From Hirundichthys speculiger (lineage: Eukaryota; Chordata; Actinopteri; Beloniformes; Exocoetidae): a stretch of 64,000 nt of DNA. The stretch is from the NCBI GenBank assembly GCA_018398805.1, contig JAGFBZ010000714.1, positions 300,105 through 364,104 on the forward strand, in the 5' to 3' direction. The notes under the pieces were generated by a model. It made no database searches. It saw only the letters and a list, made by a program, of their open reading frames with translations, and was not told where the DNA came from. The translations under genes were made by a program, and so were the position numbers. Positions 23,801 to 31,583 of this stretch are shown one piece after another; position 1 is the first letter of the stretch; every line of letters begins with the position of its first letter.

Positions 23801-26606
23801 TTCTCATACATGCGATTGGAAATTTCAGTGGAAACGGAAATTATTTCAGTTGAAACGAAAACTGATTGTTTAGCTAAGTAGCGTGACTTTAGAATACAGG
23901 TAACGGTGGGGAATTTGAGACACATTTGTCATGTCAGCAGCAAAAAAACAAGTCTGACTAAAGCGACTGACTTAATTAATAGTATACTGGCTTCAGCAGA
24001 GACCACCCACAAACTCAAAAATGTTTAAACTAGAAAAACAAGGAGGATCAAATGAATATGCATTGTTTCTCGAAGGTCTGATTGTATCTAATTGCTGTCG
24101 GTGGTGATGGGACGCTGTCACACTGATGGGAAAAGAGTGAAGAGGCGACTGTCAAGTATTCGTATTTGGAGCCACAAGCAAACCCACACAAGCACACGGA
24201 GAACATGCAAACTCCACACAGAAAGGCCCCTGCTGAGGTTTGAACCAGAACCTTCTAGCTTTGAGGCAACACCAAGCCACCGTGCTGCCCTATTAGAAAA
24301 ACCCTGAACATAAGAGTTACTCTCAGTATTTTATAGATAATGACCAGAAAATTATTAATATGAAGGATGTGCTAAATAAATTCAATAGTTATTTTGCGAA
24401 CGTTGGACCAAACTTAGCAGAAAAAAATACCTGTATCAGAAATATCAACTCATTTAGATGACATAAGAGAAAGAAATCATTGATATTGTGAATATGCAGA
24501 AACAAAACATCCACTGAATGCGATGGTTTTGACATGAAAACAATAAAAAGGGTAGTTGAGGGTGTCTCTAAACCTTTAACCTACATTTGTAATCTGTTGT
24601 TCCAAACAGAACAATTTCCCAACCGAATGAAAATAGCAAAGATCATACCAATGTACAAAACTGGCAACAACCACCTCTTCACAAATTACAGGCCTTACTA
24701 TTGATTTGTGTAACCTCTAAATACAGTACGTCAAGATTTGTTTTATATTTAATAAGTATTGAGTTTAAGGGGTAGGAGTTTATAAGTGTTTTTACTTCTT
24801 CCTACTCCTTTTCGAACATGCCAAGACTGTTGCTTCTACCAAACAAAAAAAAAGTGTGTCTCTTACATTTATTGTTGAAGTGGGTACAAGCATGTCTGTT
24901 ACTCACACAATCGTGTGTGACTTTTTGAATTGAACTGAATTGAATTGAAGGTGGCAGCATTCTCACTCATTAGGCGATTTACAGATTTGTGATGTTTCCT
25001 GTCTTCTTGTGAGGTCCAGTACGTGAACATTCTTCACCATTTTTGTCCTTCCCCTCATGCCAAATCAGTGCCACCCAGCTCCTCTGCGCAGAGAGATCTT
25101 TCAGCCACTTAATCTACGTCACGTCATCCACAAAGGCATAGATGTGTAGCTTCTTTGCTTTGGATCTATGTGATATACACTCCACAACATCGCAGTGGTA
25201 CCCCTTGGTTGTTTAAATGTAGAAAATAAAGTATAATGAATGAGCTGTATTGCTTATTTTGCCTTATTGCTTTCTTTACCGGAAGTGGTTGCATCTGTAA
25301 AAAGCCCCAAATGCAATATGTTACTGTCATATAGCAGATCAAAATTAGCACCATTTTTGTAGTAGTTGGGTAGCCTCTATTGTGATTTCCAAAATCATAA
25401 TGATTAGGATTTTTTTTCATAGTCGAGCAGCCCCATTAAGCAGTACACTTAGGAAAGGTCTGCAACAGCGCTCCAGAGCACACTCAGATATGGGTTGTGA
25501 ATCCACAGATGCTATGAAACGGTAATAAAGTACTGTTTCTCAGTGGTTCTGTGTTTACGACACTAGTAAAATAAAATATATCATAAAACTCTACTTTATT
25601 ACCAAGATTGGTTCATTCAAAAAAGTAAAGGAAAAATTTACAAATGTGAAGCTGTCACAAAGTGGCTCAAACTTAACCACACATCTATTTATTTGAATTA
25701 GAGTTAACATGATTGCATGGAAGATAACCAAGTGTCGCCTTGTTTATTAGAGCTTCAAGGAAATATGGGAGTTACGTACATTCTTAAGTGAAAGATGATT
25801 TAGTGTTCTCTATACTTAAGGAGACAGTGAAGGAAGCAATGAAGCGGCTCCCCCCCCATCTTAGAGGATTCAATCAGCTCGTATCACAGATGCCAGAATT
25901 TACAATTTATGGAGGACCCTTTTAATATTTGTCATATTAAATTTTAAGCGTTTGTAACTACTTTTCTTTATTTTTTTTCCTTTCTAAACTTCATGTTGTT
26001 CCCATAACAATTTCCTTGAAGCTACTGGTAAACCCAGAACAGTATTGTCAAATTCTACTGCTCCTCTCAAACGTGTAAGTGTCTTTCACTAAGTTGCTGT
26101 ATGGTACCTTCCTAACAAAAACATGTGCAAAAAAGATACTTGCCAGACATATTCAGATATGTTTGAAAGGTAATGCCAGTGTAGGTCTTGATTGCTCAAG
26201 TCGGTCCATGATAAAATACACTTAAGTTGAATGTATTTGTTCTTTTGCAGATGCAGTTCCTGAGGTGGAAGTGAAACCACTAAATGGTAAAGTGCTGTTT
26301 TAATCAAATAAGCTCACACCTCCACACTGAATCTCTAAAAGGCTATATAAAGATTTTCTTATCATGTATTAAATATTATGTTTTTCAGGTTTGCATCACG
26401 GTATCATCCCTGCTGCAGTGCTGGTAGCTGTGCTGATCTTTGCCCTGCTGGCAGGGGCGATGTGGTTTCTGTATAAGAGGAATTCTGTGCGTTTTCATGG
26501 GCTTCCAACACTTCGCAGCACTTATTACAGACAAACTGGCTCTCAGTCGACAGAGTCGGATGGAAACGTGCTCATCACAGACCTGGAGGTTCACTCAGGA
26601 GAATAG
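471..26606 (+). CDS. pla2r1: pla2r1-like secretory phospholipase A2 receptor, 3' part (24 exons, CTLD2 to stop)
   Basis: Partial gene; its 5' end is left of the window. Exons read: 471-665, 777-937, 1958-2068, 6540-6652, 6770-6939, 7080-7288, 8061-8206, 10083-10167, 10276-10411, 10502-10537, 10638-10798, 11685-11749, 13645-13748, 13816-13952, 15063-15180, 15299-15439, 16765-16907, 17761-17996, 21091-21271, 21393-21527, 21985-22107, 22185-22355, 26251-26286, 26389-26606. They encode about 1,108 residues: CTLD2-8, one transmembrane helix and a short tail. The family is a type I endocytic receptor. PLA2R1 rather than MRC1, MRC2 or LY75 is indicated by CTLD3 with GYYC before the FEQA motif, by TGKWYDEKC in CTLD6 followed by a DTS linker, by eight CTLDs in total, and by the NVLITDLE tail. 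All introns are GT-AG. Two one-base frame breaks (exons 15299-15439 and 16765-16907) interrupt the frame. By comparison with ly75 these are probably exons 7-30 of 30. No EPN or QPD sugar-binding triad was noticed. Confidence 0.92.
2752..2821. repeat. (TA)n microsatellite
   Basis: About 70 bp of alternating T and A. Confidence 0.95.
3414..3955. mobile_element. MITE-like element with inverted ends
   Basis: A perfect 15-bp inverted pair, TCCTCCCTTAACCCT at 3424-3438 and its complement at 3929-3943, lies within longer imperfect inverted ends rich in AACCCTCAATCTC units. It has no coding capacity. The superfamily is not clear. Confidence 0.55.
4257..4350 (+). repeat. SINE 3' fragment
   Basis: GACTGGTGACCTATTTTGGG, then ACAGCTGGTATAGG and a GTGACATTAAACAGGATGAT end resemble the 3' tail of a common fish SINE family. 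The same family appears at 6268-6500. Confidence 0.5.
6268..6500 (+). repeat. diverged SINE
   Basis: GCATGGTGGTATGGTGGTTGG at the head, GGTTGATTCTAAATT in the body and GATTCCAGCCCCCTGTGAC near the end follow the order of a widespread fish SINE. It lies just before the CTLD3 exon. Confidence 0.55.
6540..7288 (+). CDS. pla2r1: pla2r1 exons for CTLD3 and start of CTLD4
   Basis: Exons 6540-6652, 6770-6939 and 7080-7288. The first encodes GWKRHSHSCYTV and, with the second, the LLTVENRFEQAYINSLL stretch. The second also carries YYWIGLMDQQKRGEYDW. The third carries GGCVAMSGG, GRWEVKDC and the CPPGWESH start of CTLD4. The phases (0, 2, 1, 0) are the same as in the matching ly75 exons 10-12, and the second exon is 170 nt in both genes. 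Confidence 0.92.
7477..7858. mobile_element. hAT-type MITE, 382 bp, copy 1
   Basis: Starts CAGTGATTCCCAAA and ends TTTGGGAATGGCTG, which form imperfect terminal inverted repeats. It is flanked by a perfect 8-bp duplication GTCTAAAT (7469-7476 and 7859-7866), the hallmark of hAT insertion. No coding capacity. Confidence 0.88.
8061..10537 (+). CDS. pla2r1: pla2r1 exons for CTLD4 and linker
   Basis: Exons 8061-8206, 10083-10167, 10276-10411 and a 36-nt linker exon 10502-10537. Key stretches are VFHDEKVLMKRSWVEA, RWFWVGLNKRDPE, WEWSDGSPV and HEWICKLSRG, then KKPYWY in the linker. The 8061 exon must use the donor at 8207 (gttggt) to keep phase 2; the stronger-looking gtacag at 8211 would break the frame. 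The 36-nt linker exon has the same length in ly75. Confidence 0.9.
8207..10082. other. pla2r1 intron inside CTLD4
   Basis: Contains a 725-bp inverted-terminal element (8669-9393); otherwise nothing recognised. Confidence 0.65.
8669..9393. mobile_element. DNA transposon remnant with about 30-bp inverted ends
   Basis: Begins TTACTGTATTTTCCACATCA and ends with the near complement CTTATAGTGCGGAAAATACGGTAA. Internal pieces repeat AAGGCACACCG. No transposase frame seen. The family is not assigned. Confidence 0.7.
10638..13952 (+). CDS. pla2r1: pla2r1 exons for CTLD5 and start of CTLD6
   Basis: Exons 10638-10798, 11685-11749, 13645-13748 and 13816-13952. They read SEPWVFYRGAEYLL, AQLLSIHSREELHFV, TDWWIGLSVG, RWSDKTEVVYQHW, GYVCKRK and then CPEKWLYFGHK, the start of CTLD6. 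The introns between them hold a LINE fragment (near 12770-13572) but the splice phases (0, 2, 1, 0) all agree. Confidence 0.9.
10799..11684. other. pla2r1 intron inside CTLD5
   Basis: 886 nt without recognised features except a T-rich tract at about 11608-11660 before the acceptor. Confidence 0.6.
12770..13572 (+). mobile_element. LINE fragment (reverse transcriptase C-terminal region)
   Basis: Broken frames encode MSSLHFVNDLRISTSKSEMM, SQKARLFVYRLIYIPTLIYG, and then HFNRSHFRWFEKLLGMPLGS. These match the C-terminal part of non-LTR retrotransposon reverse transcriptase in fish. It is 5'-truncated and full of frameshifts. The tail at about 13520-13572 looks like the LINE 3' end. It lies in the intron of CTLD5. 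Confidence 0.75.
13953..15062. other. pla2r1 intron between CTLD5 and CTLD6
   Basis: 1.1 kb, AT-rich, no repeat or exon recognised. Confidence 0.55.
15063..16907 (+). CDS. pla2r1: pla2r1 exons for CTLD6, with two frame breaks
   Basis: Exons 15063-15180, 15299-15439 and 16765-16907. They encode LLLHLPASPEEGKSWKDAQ, VWIGLRDED, SYTNWSPIEP, NFHLTGKWYDEKC and a GYGFV end. The middle exon reaches its donor in phase 1 although the next exon is readable from phase 0. The last exon runs in one frame up to GFV and then continues in another as CQKPQ. Each exon is one base too long. The phases expected from the matching ly75 exons (0 and 1) would be restored by removing one base from each. Confidence 0.82.
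15688..16701. mobile_element. hAT element with ZBED-like transposase remnant, interrupted by a MITE
   Basis: Ends TAGCAGTGGGCGGTAT and ATATCACCCAGCCCTA are imperfect inverted repeats, flanked by 8-bp GCTGAGGA (15680) and GCTGAGAA (16702). The interior reads TLDARYELPSRKYFS and, after the inserted MITE, QTEMYDKIHQRVEKDI, which match hAT (ZBED-like) transposase. It fills most of the intron before pla2r1 exon 16765-16907. Confidence 0.78.
16045..16426. mobile_element. hAT-type MITE, 382 bp, copy 2 (nested)
   Basis: Same family and length as 7477-7858. Flanked by a perfect 8-bp duplication CTTTAGCC (16037-16044 and 16427-16434). It sits inside the transposase remnant of the 15688-16701 element. 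Confidence 0.9.
16908..17760. other. pla2r1 intron between CTLD6 and CTLD7
   Basis: 853 nt without recognised repeats or exons. Confidence 0.55.
17761..21271 (+). CDS. pla2r1: pla2r1 exons for CTLD7
   Basis: Exons 17761-17996 and 21091-21271. The first begins with the DTSKPPTHSYHH linker and encodes YRSRSYKVVSGNMSWYDA, SVTDAYHQAFL and HWIGLYSQD. The second encodes INYQWSDGSD, an acidic stretch DDDDD, GDCVYMD and GALCHI. The two-exon layout with phases 1, 0, 1 matches CTLD7 of ly75. The 3.1-kb intron between them contains a 2.27-kb Tc1-like element. Confidence 0.92.
18126..20392 (+). mobile_element. Tc1-like transposon remnant, 2.27 kb
   Basis: Starts CAGTCATGGCCAAGG and ends with the near complement CTCTTGGCCATGACTG, flanked by TA on both sides. 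Between about 19530 and 20110 broken frames resemble Tc1 transposase, for example VKHPDTIYA followed by GCFLSKGVGSLP. At about 2.3 kb it is longer than a typical Tc1 element, so a further insertion (perhaps 18360-19400) is likely. Confidence 0.68.
21393..22355 (+). CDS. pla2r1: pla2r1 exons for CTLD8
   Basis: Exons 21393-21527, 21985-22107 and 22185-22355. They encode CPSTWVKFGHGCYNF, DVLTIESETENRFVLEQL, IWLGMYFNID, SMTWVDGSPMDYTNW and GFICKTIS. All boundaries are phase 1. This is the last CTLD before the membrane, as expected for an eight-CTLD receptor. Confidence 0.92.
23017..23470. repeat. interspersed repeat, possible DNA element
   Basis: Begins CAGTGATCCCTTATTTTTCA after TA and ends near AAAAATCCGCAAATAACTAA. 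These are loosely complementary and similar to a common vertebrate interspersed element. No coding capacity. Confidence 0.4.
24080..24296 (-). repeat. SINE, reverse orientation
   Basis: GGAGAACATGCAAACTCCAC and CAAGCCACCGTGCTGCCC are the reverse-strand marks of the fish SINE family seen at 6268-6500. Diverged copy. Confidence 0.6.
24330..24950 (+). mobile_element. LINE 3' fragment
   Basis: Frames encode STECDGFDMKTIKRVVEGVS and FPNRMKIAKIIPMYKTGN, the N-terminal motifs of a non-LTR reverse transcriptase, but the element then jumps to a 3' tail that ends in GAATTGAACTGAATTGAATT. The middle is deleted. Confidence 0.65.
26251..26606 (+). CDS. pla2r1: pla2r1 exons for stalk, transmembrane helix and cytoplasmic tail
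   Basis: A 36-nt exon (26251-26286, DAVPEVEVKPLN) and the last exon (26389-26606). The last exon encodes a hydrophobic helix of about 24 residues starting IIPAAVLVAVLIFALLAG, then the basic KRNSVRFHG and a tail of about 40 residues ending at the TAG at 26604. The tail holds a TYYRQ tyrosine and an acidic SDGNVLITDLE stretch. This resembles the dihydrophobic endocytosis signal known in PLA2R1 and MRC2 tails. Clathrin-mediated uptake is therefore inferred. Confidence 0.93.
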
Positions 26607-26868
26607 CTTTCACGGTTTATGTTAAATTCCCATTCTCTATCTGTGCCTTCACCAGTGGGCATGAATGTCATGTGACACTGTAAAGCTGTGATGCCGACTC
26701 CTCAGGACACCGCTGAGAGGATCATGGAAAATGTTTTCGAAGGATTTGACTTTGTCTGGTTTCGATTTATTCAAAAATATTTAAATAAGACAAAAGTGAG
26801 TTAATTATTGCATTGACACTTGAAAACCTTGCATTGGAATTTATGTTTGAACCAACAGAGTTTGTATA

Positions 26869-26874
26869 AATAAA
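26869..26874 (+). terminator. pla2r1: likely polyadenylation signal of pla2r1
   Basis: AATAAA lies 263 nt after the stop codon. A second AATAAA is at 26984-26989. Either could end the transcript; no cleavage site can be read from sequence. Confidence 0.55.
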
Positions 26875-27216
26875 AGTGCTGAAGAAGGAACTTTTGAGAG
26901 CTTTACACATGTTTAAAGGCACTCAACACATTTGTTGTGACACGAGGATCCATTCAACTTGTTTGGTAAACCCTTGTGTGCAGAATAAATTGGACAGTAA
27001 AATTTTACAGGATTTAAACAAGCCAAGAAAAGTCTTTGTTTACTTGACAAAACTAATGCTTTCCATAAATAAGAAGGAGATGGATGACGAAATGTAAATT
27101 ACAATATGTTGTGTAATTTTGTATATTTCATTCAGAATTCCAGAGCTGATGGTTTTGTACATGTGGTGCTGCAATGTTATCAGTATTACTTTTGTATTTA
27201 ACTCTTAATTAGCTTA

Positions 27217-28667
27217 CAGTTAAAACCAGAAGTTTACATATGCTGTATTAAAAGACACAAAAACTTTTTTCCTCACTGTCTGACATTAAATCAGACTAAA
27301 CCTTTCCTGTTTAGATAGTTAGAATTACCAAAATTACTATTTGCAAAATGCCAAAATAATGAGAGAGATTTTTTTTTTAGAATTTTTTTTTTTTTTTTTA
27401 ACAAATTTCTTCCAAGTCAGAAGTTTCCATACACTAAGATTACTATGCCTTTAAATGATTTGGAAAACCCCAGGGGATGATTTGTCATGGCTTTGGAAGC
27501 TTGTGATAGATTCATTGATAACATTTGAGTTGATTGAAAGCACACCAGTGGATGTATTTGAAGACACACTGCTTCCTTGTGTGACGTAATGAGAAAAATC
27601 AAAAGAAACCAGCCAAGATACCAGATAGAGACCAGTTATACACAAACATAAACACCATGGGAATGTCCAGCCATCATATCGCTCAGGAAGGAGACGGATT
27701 TTGGGTCCCAGGGATGAATGTGCTGTGATGTGAAGTATGTGTATAAACCCCAGAACAAAAGCAAAACACCTTGTGAAGATGTTGGCTGAAACAGGCGAGT
27801 GTGTCATGATGCGCACAGAGAAACAGCAGGGAAGAAGCCATTACTCTAAAAGCAACATAAAAAGATGGATTACAGTTTGCAAATTCACACAGGGACAAAG
27901 ACCTTGACTTTTGTGAATGTCCTGTGGTCTGATGAAACTAAAGTTGAAGGGTTTGGACACAATGACCATCAGTACATTTGGATCCAAGCGGGGGGGGGCT
28001 TGCAAGCCTTGAGAACATCATCCTAACTGTGAAGCATGAGGGCGGCAGTATCATGTTGTGGGAGTGTTTTGTTGCAGGACTGCACTTCTCTAAACATGGC
28101 ATCATGAGGAAAGAATGTAGAAATACTGAAGCAACATCTCAAGACATCAGCTAGGAAGTTAAAGTTTGGGCAACAATAGGTCTTTCAAATGGACAACGGC
28201 CCTAAGTATGAAGCCAGATCAGTTACAAAGTGGCTTAAGGACAATAAAGTCACTCTTTGAGAAGTGGCCTTTACAGAGCCCTGATTTCAATCCTATAGAG
28301 CTGAAAGAGTGTGTGAGCAGAGCAGCCTACACATGACTCAGTTCTGTCAGGAGGGATGGACCAAAATTCTACTAACCAACTATTGTGAGAAGCTTGTGGA
28401 AGGAAACCCAAAACATTTGACCCAAGTCATACAGTTTAAAGGCAATGCTACCAAATATCAAAGATGTATGTAAACCTCTGACTTTGAAAAAAGTCATAGA
28501 AAAATTCTCCAAAAAATGTTCTGTCTCCCTATTAGCAAATAGAAATAATTTTAGTCATCCTAACTGACCTAAAACAGGTAAAGTTGAGTCTGATTTAATG
28601 TCAGACAGTTAGGGGAAAAAAAGTTGTGTCTTTTTACACAGTGTATGTAAACTTCTGGTTTCAACTA
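27217..28667 (+). mobile_element. decayed Tc1-like transposon
   Basis: Inverted ends CAGTTAAAACCAGAAGTTTA and its near complement at 28645-28667, with TA before the left end. Internal + strand pieces such as GFGHNDHQYIWIQA belong to a Tc1 transposase, but many stops and frameshifts are present. The right flank reads TG instead of TA. It lies between the two receptor genes. Confidence 0.85.
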
Positions 28668-31283
28668 TGTTGTACATTTATGCCAATAGACTTTGTATGT
28701 TCATAACCACCAGAAAATATGTGTTGTGGCAATTTTTATAAATTGCACAAATTAAAATTATAGATCCTTAACAAAATGCAACAGCAGAGCTCAAACTTTT
28801 AACCAGGTTTATTTTAGCTGAGCGCAACAGCGGGGAACACAGCCATGCAGCCTGTAATACACATTTACATTCCTTATATAGAAGCCTGACTTGACCAAAA
28901 GGCGAATTTACATCTCTTACAAAAAAAGAAATCTTATTGATCAAAAGGCAGGAACTGATTCAATCAACATTTGAGTAAGTGTGAAGACAGTCTTCAAGAC
29001 CAAAAGGAGAAGAAGTTCATTTGATATGCATTTGGTAGGTGCGACAAAGTTTCCTCTCTGGAAAACAGTCTCAATACACTAATAAAGGTGTTTGCAACTC
29101 TGGAAATGTTGATTGAAAAGGAAGCTTTGACACCTAGACAGAAGCATTCTGTATTCAAATTCTACCAGGACACTCTTTTATCTGAGTTCTTTTGTTATAC
29201 TTAGCATTCTGTATTTAAATTTTCCACGACAATATGTATGGCATGACTAATGATTAGATTTTTCTGATTTATCTGCTTATGCCAGTCAAGTCGAGGTATT
29301 ATGCAGTTTTATTAAGATTTGAACACATTGAAGTTGAGGAATTCTAGTTTCATCCCTTCCTCCCTATAACCCTCCTTCCTCCTAACCCTAACCCCAACTC
29401 TCCCTGATAACAAAAGAATAGAAATAGAGAAAGTCATCACTGAAATTCTTTGTAAGTTTCCCTTTTTAGTTTCTCATTCACTTTTTTTTTTTTTTTTAAC
29501 TCTAATAGGACAACAGAACTTTCCCTCTGTGAGGAAATACTCCAATTGAGTTGACGGTTGAGCATTTCCTCATTACAAGATAAGAGGGGCTTAAATAATT
29601 CTAACAGTAGTATTAAAACAAGAATACACTAGATATTGTGCTTTGATCCAAAAAATGTTAACTTTGTATCTATGAGTTATAGAACAAGAGCTTTATTTTA
29701 AGATTTTTGGCAACTTTGAATCAATGATCTGCGTCCAAAGAGAAAAGAGATGGTAAAATACTAATTATTTTTACATCAGTATAAATGACCACTTGTTAAA
29801 ACTTTAAGAATACCTGCTTTTTAAAAAGTCAGATAGTATATAGAAGAACAAAAAAATGGAATGATTAAGACCATGCTTTGGCCTGTCCCATTAAAACTTG
29901 AGGAGTAAGAACTCAGACTTTGAAAGGTGTAAGGAGACAATACTTATATGGTCGTAAGATCAAGTCTGAGATTCTTCTTTTATTTTCAAATAAGATGTCA
30001 TTCACAGACATTTCTTTTCTGGAAACAGTTGTGGGGCTGACTGTGATAGTATAAACATTTAAGGTTTATTGATCTCAGTAGAACACACTGAATTCCATGA
30101 GATGGTCCTATTTAAAAGTATCTGTTGAGTAAAGCTTTTGTCTCGAGCAGTTATATGACATCAGGATGTTCAGGGTTTAATAATTCAGAATAGCAGAAAA
30201 GCTGTATTACGTATAATCATATCTGTTAGATGTCACATGGGCTACGACTGCAGGTTGTGGATGAAAATCGCCTGGTGTTTTTATTTTATTTATTTTTTTT
30301 TTTTAATAACTACATCTCCTCTGAAGGAAGCGCATGGGTTTTTAGCGTGAGAGTGAGAATATAGAGTCGGATGGTAAGAAAACAACGTATCTCTGGTGTA
30401 GAAAAGCGCGGAGGAGCGCACCGACGGTTCAGACTACCGGAAGTCAAGCAATTTTACCTTCAAAATAAACCTTCACATTAAACGCGAAGTTCAGACAAAC
30501 ATGTTGCGACCTGCTGCGCAACTAAATCCATAAAGTTATAAAATATATTCCCTTACCAGTCCTGCTTATGCCTTGAGAATATTATTGTCAGAAGATTCCT
30601 GGAATATAATAGAGTATATCAGTAGCAGACGTTACCAGCATTCAAAATGAAAATATAAATACCTTAAACTAGTCTAGTTTGGTCTCGTGTTTTTTCTTCA
30701 AATCTGTCCATAATTCATTTTTTTATGTTATCTAGACTTAGCATCGAATTATCGTTCTTTACTTAAAAAAAAATAACTACGCCTGCTTCCGGAAATTCTA
30801 CGGCTGTACCTTATTCAGTTTCGTTTTATAACTTGTTTTTTTTTTTTCTTACAGTATACCTAAGCTACAGTTTACATTGAATAACTTTTTTTTCTTTTTT
30901 TCTCTATTTTTTTTTATTTAACATTAGCCATAAATGTGACTTTTATTTCATTTGACACAGTTTTTAAAAATTATTTATCCTACAGTAAGTCGCAGTTTTC
31001 GACGGCTATCTCATTTCTTTCTTTTATTTCTTTTCCTCTTTTAACTTTCATTTTACCAGACAGATCACTAAGAACAAATTCTTATTTATACCACTGACCT
31101 GGCAACGCCTCCTTCCATTTCCTTTTTTTTTTTTTATACAGTAATTATAAAAATAACTTTTTTTTTAATTTATTTATTTTTTTAACTTTTTAACTATATG
31201 GCCTAATTTTATGCTCAGTGGGAAAGTTGGGCGTGTGAACTGTAATTGTGTTATTTTCTTTTTCTCGCTGTTTCGCGCGCAGA

Positions 31284-31291
31284 CCGGAAGT
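31284..31291 (+). promoter_or_regulatory. ETS-type motif in the ly75 promoter region
   Basis: CCGGAAGT lies about 200 bp before the ly75 start codon, in a GC-richer stretch (about 31260-31480) that follows an AT-rich flank. This is the consensus ETS-family core. Related cores appear at about 30436 (ACCGGAAGTC) and 30788 (CCGGAAAT). ETS control is inferred from the motif only. Confidence 0.4.
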
Positions 31292-31451
31292 CGTAGGTGC
31301 GTCTTGACAGTGAGCTCGGAGCGCCAGTCGCTGCAACAGTTGACAGCTGGCTGCACCGGAGCGGCGCAGATACCTGATCACTTTCTGTTTGGACTTATCA
31401 CACGACCCGTCTGAATTCACTGCTCCGCGTTCAGGAGAGGGGGGATCCTAC

Positions 31452-31478
31452 ATGAGTCCGTCTGAAAGTCTGGCTTGA
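31452..31478 (+). promoter_or_regulatory. short upstream ORF in the ly75 leader
   Basis: An ATG at 31452 opens an 8-codon frame (MSPSESLA) that ends at TGA 31476-31478, two bases before the main ATG. Its start context is weak (T at -3), while the main ATG has A at -3. It may tune initiation, if it lies within the transcript. Confidence 0.45.
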
Positions 31479-31480
31479 AC

Positions 31481-31583
31481 ATGCCGAAATTATCCGAAGC
31501 GACACTTTGTCTTTGTTTGTTGACGGTGTTGGGGACAGCCGTTAACCGGGGCACTTGTTCACCGTCCAGTCTTCAGGGTTTTG
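31481..31583 (+). CDS. ly75: ly75 exon 1, signal peptide
   Basis: [20 protein letters not shown] is a short N-region followed by a hydrophobic core, with cleavage likely near residue 20-24. The exon ends in phase 1 at a GTATGT donor. The first ATG in this frame was taken as the start because it begins the signal peptide and has A at -3. Confidence 0.88.

Larger units (their letters stand above)
22356..26250. other. pla2r1 intron between CTLD8 and the stalk exon
   Basis: 3.9 kb, the longest pla2r1 intron besides the one at 2069. Holds a repeat at about 23017-23470, a SINE at about 24080-24296 and a LINE tail at about 24330-24950. No extra CTLD exon was seen, so the gene appears to stop at eight CTLDs. 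Confidence 0.65.
26607..31451. other. pla2r1-ly75 intergenic region
   Basis: 4.8 kb: pla2r1 3' UTR, a Tc1-like element (27217-28667), then AT-rich DNA with poly-T tracts (29484, 30290, 30838, 31128) and the ly75 promoter region. No additional gene recognised. Confidence 0.7.

Noticed and set aside
471..26606. Gene 1 as MRC1 or MRC2 (mannose receptor or Endo180)
   Set aside because: The tail and CTLD3-4 resemble MRC2 at first sight, but the GYYC turn in CTLD3, the TGKWYDEKC-DTS run and the position upstream of LY75 fit PLA2R1 better.
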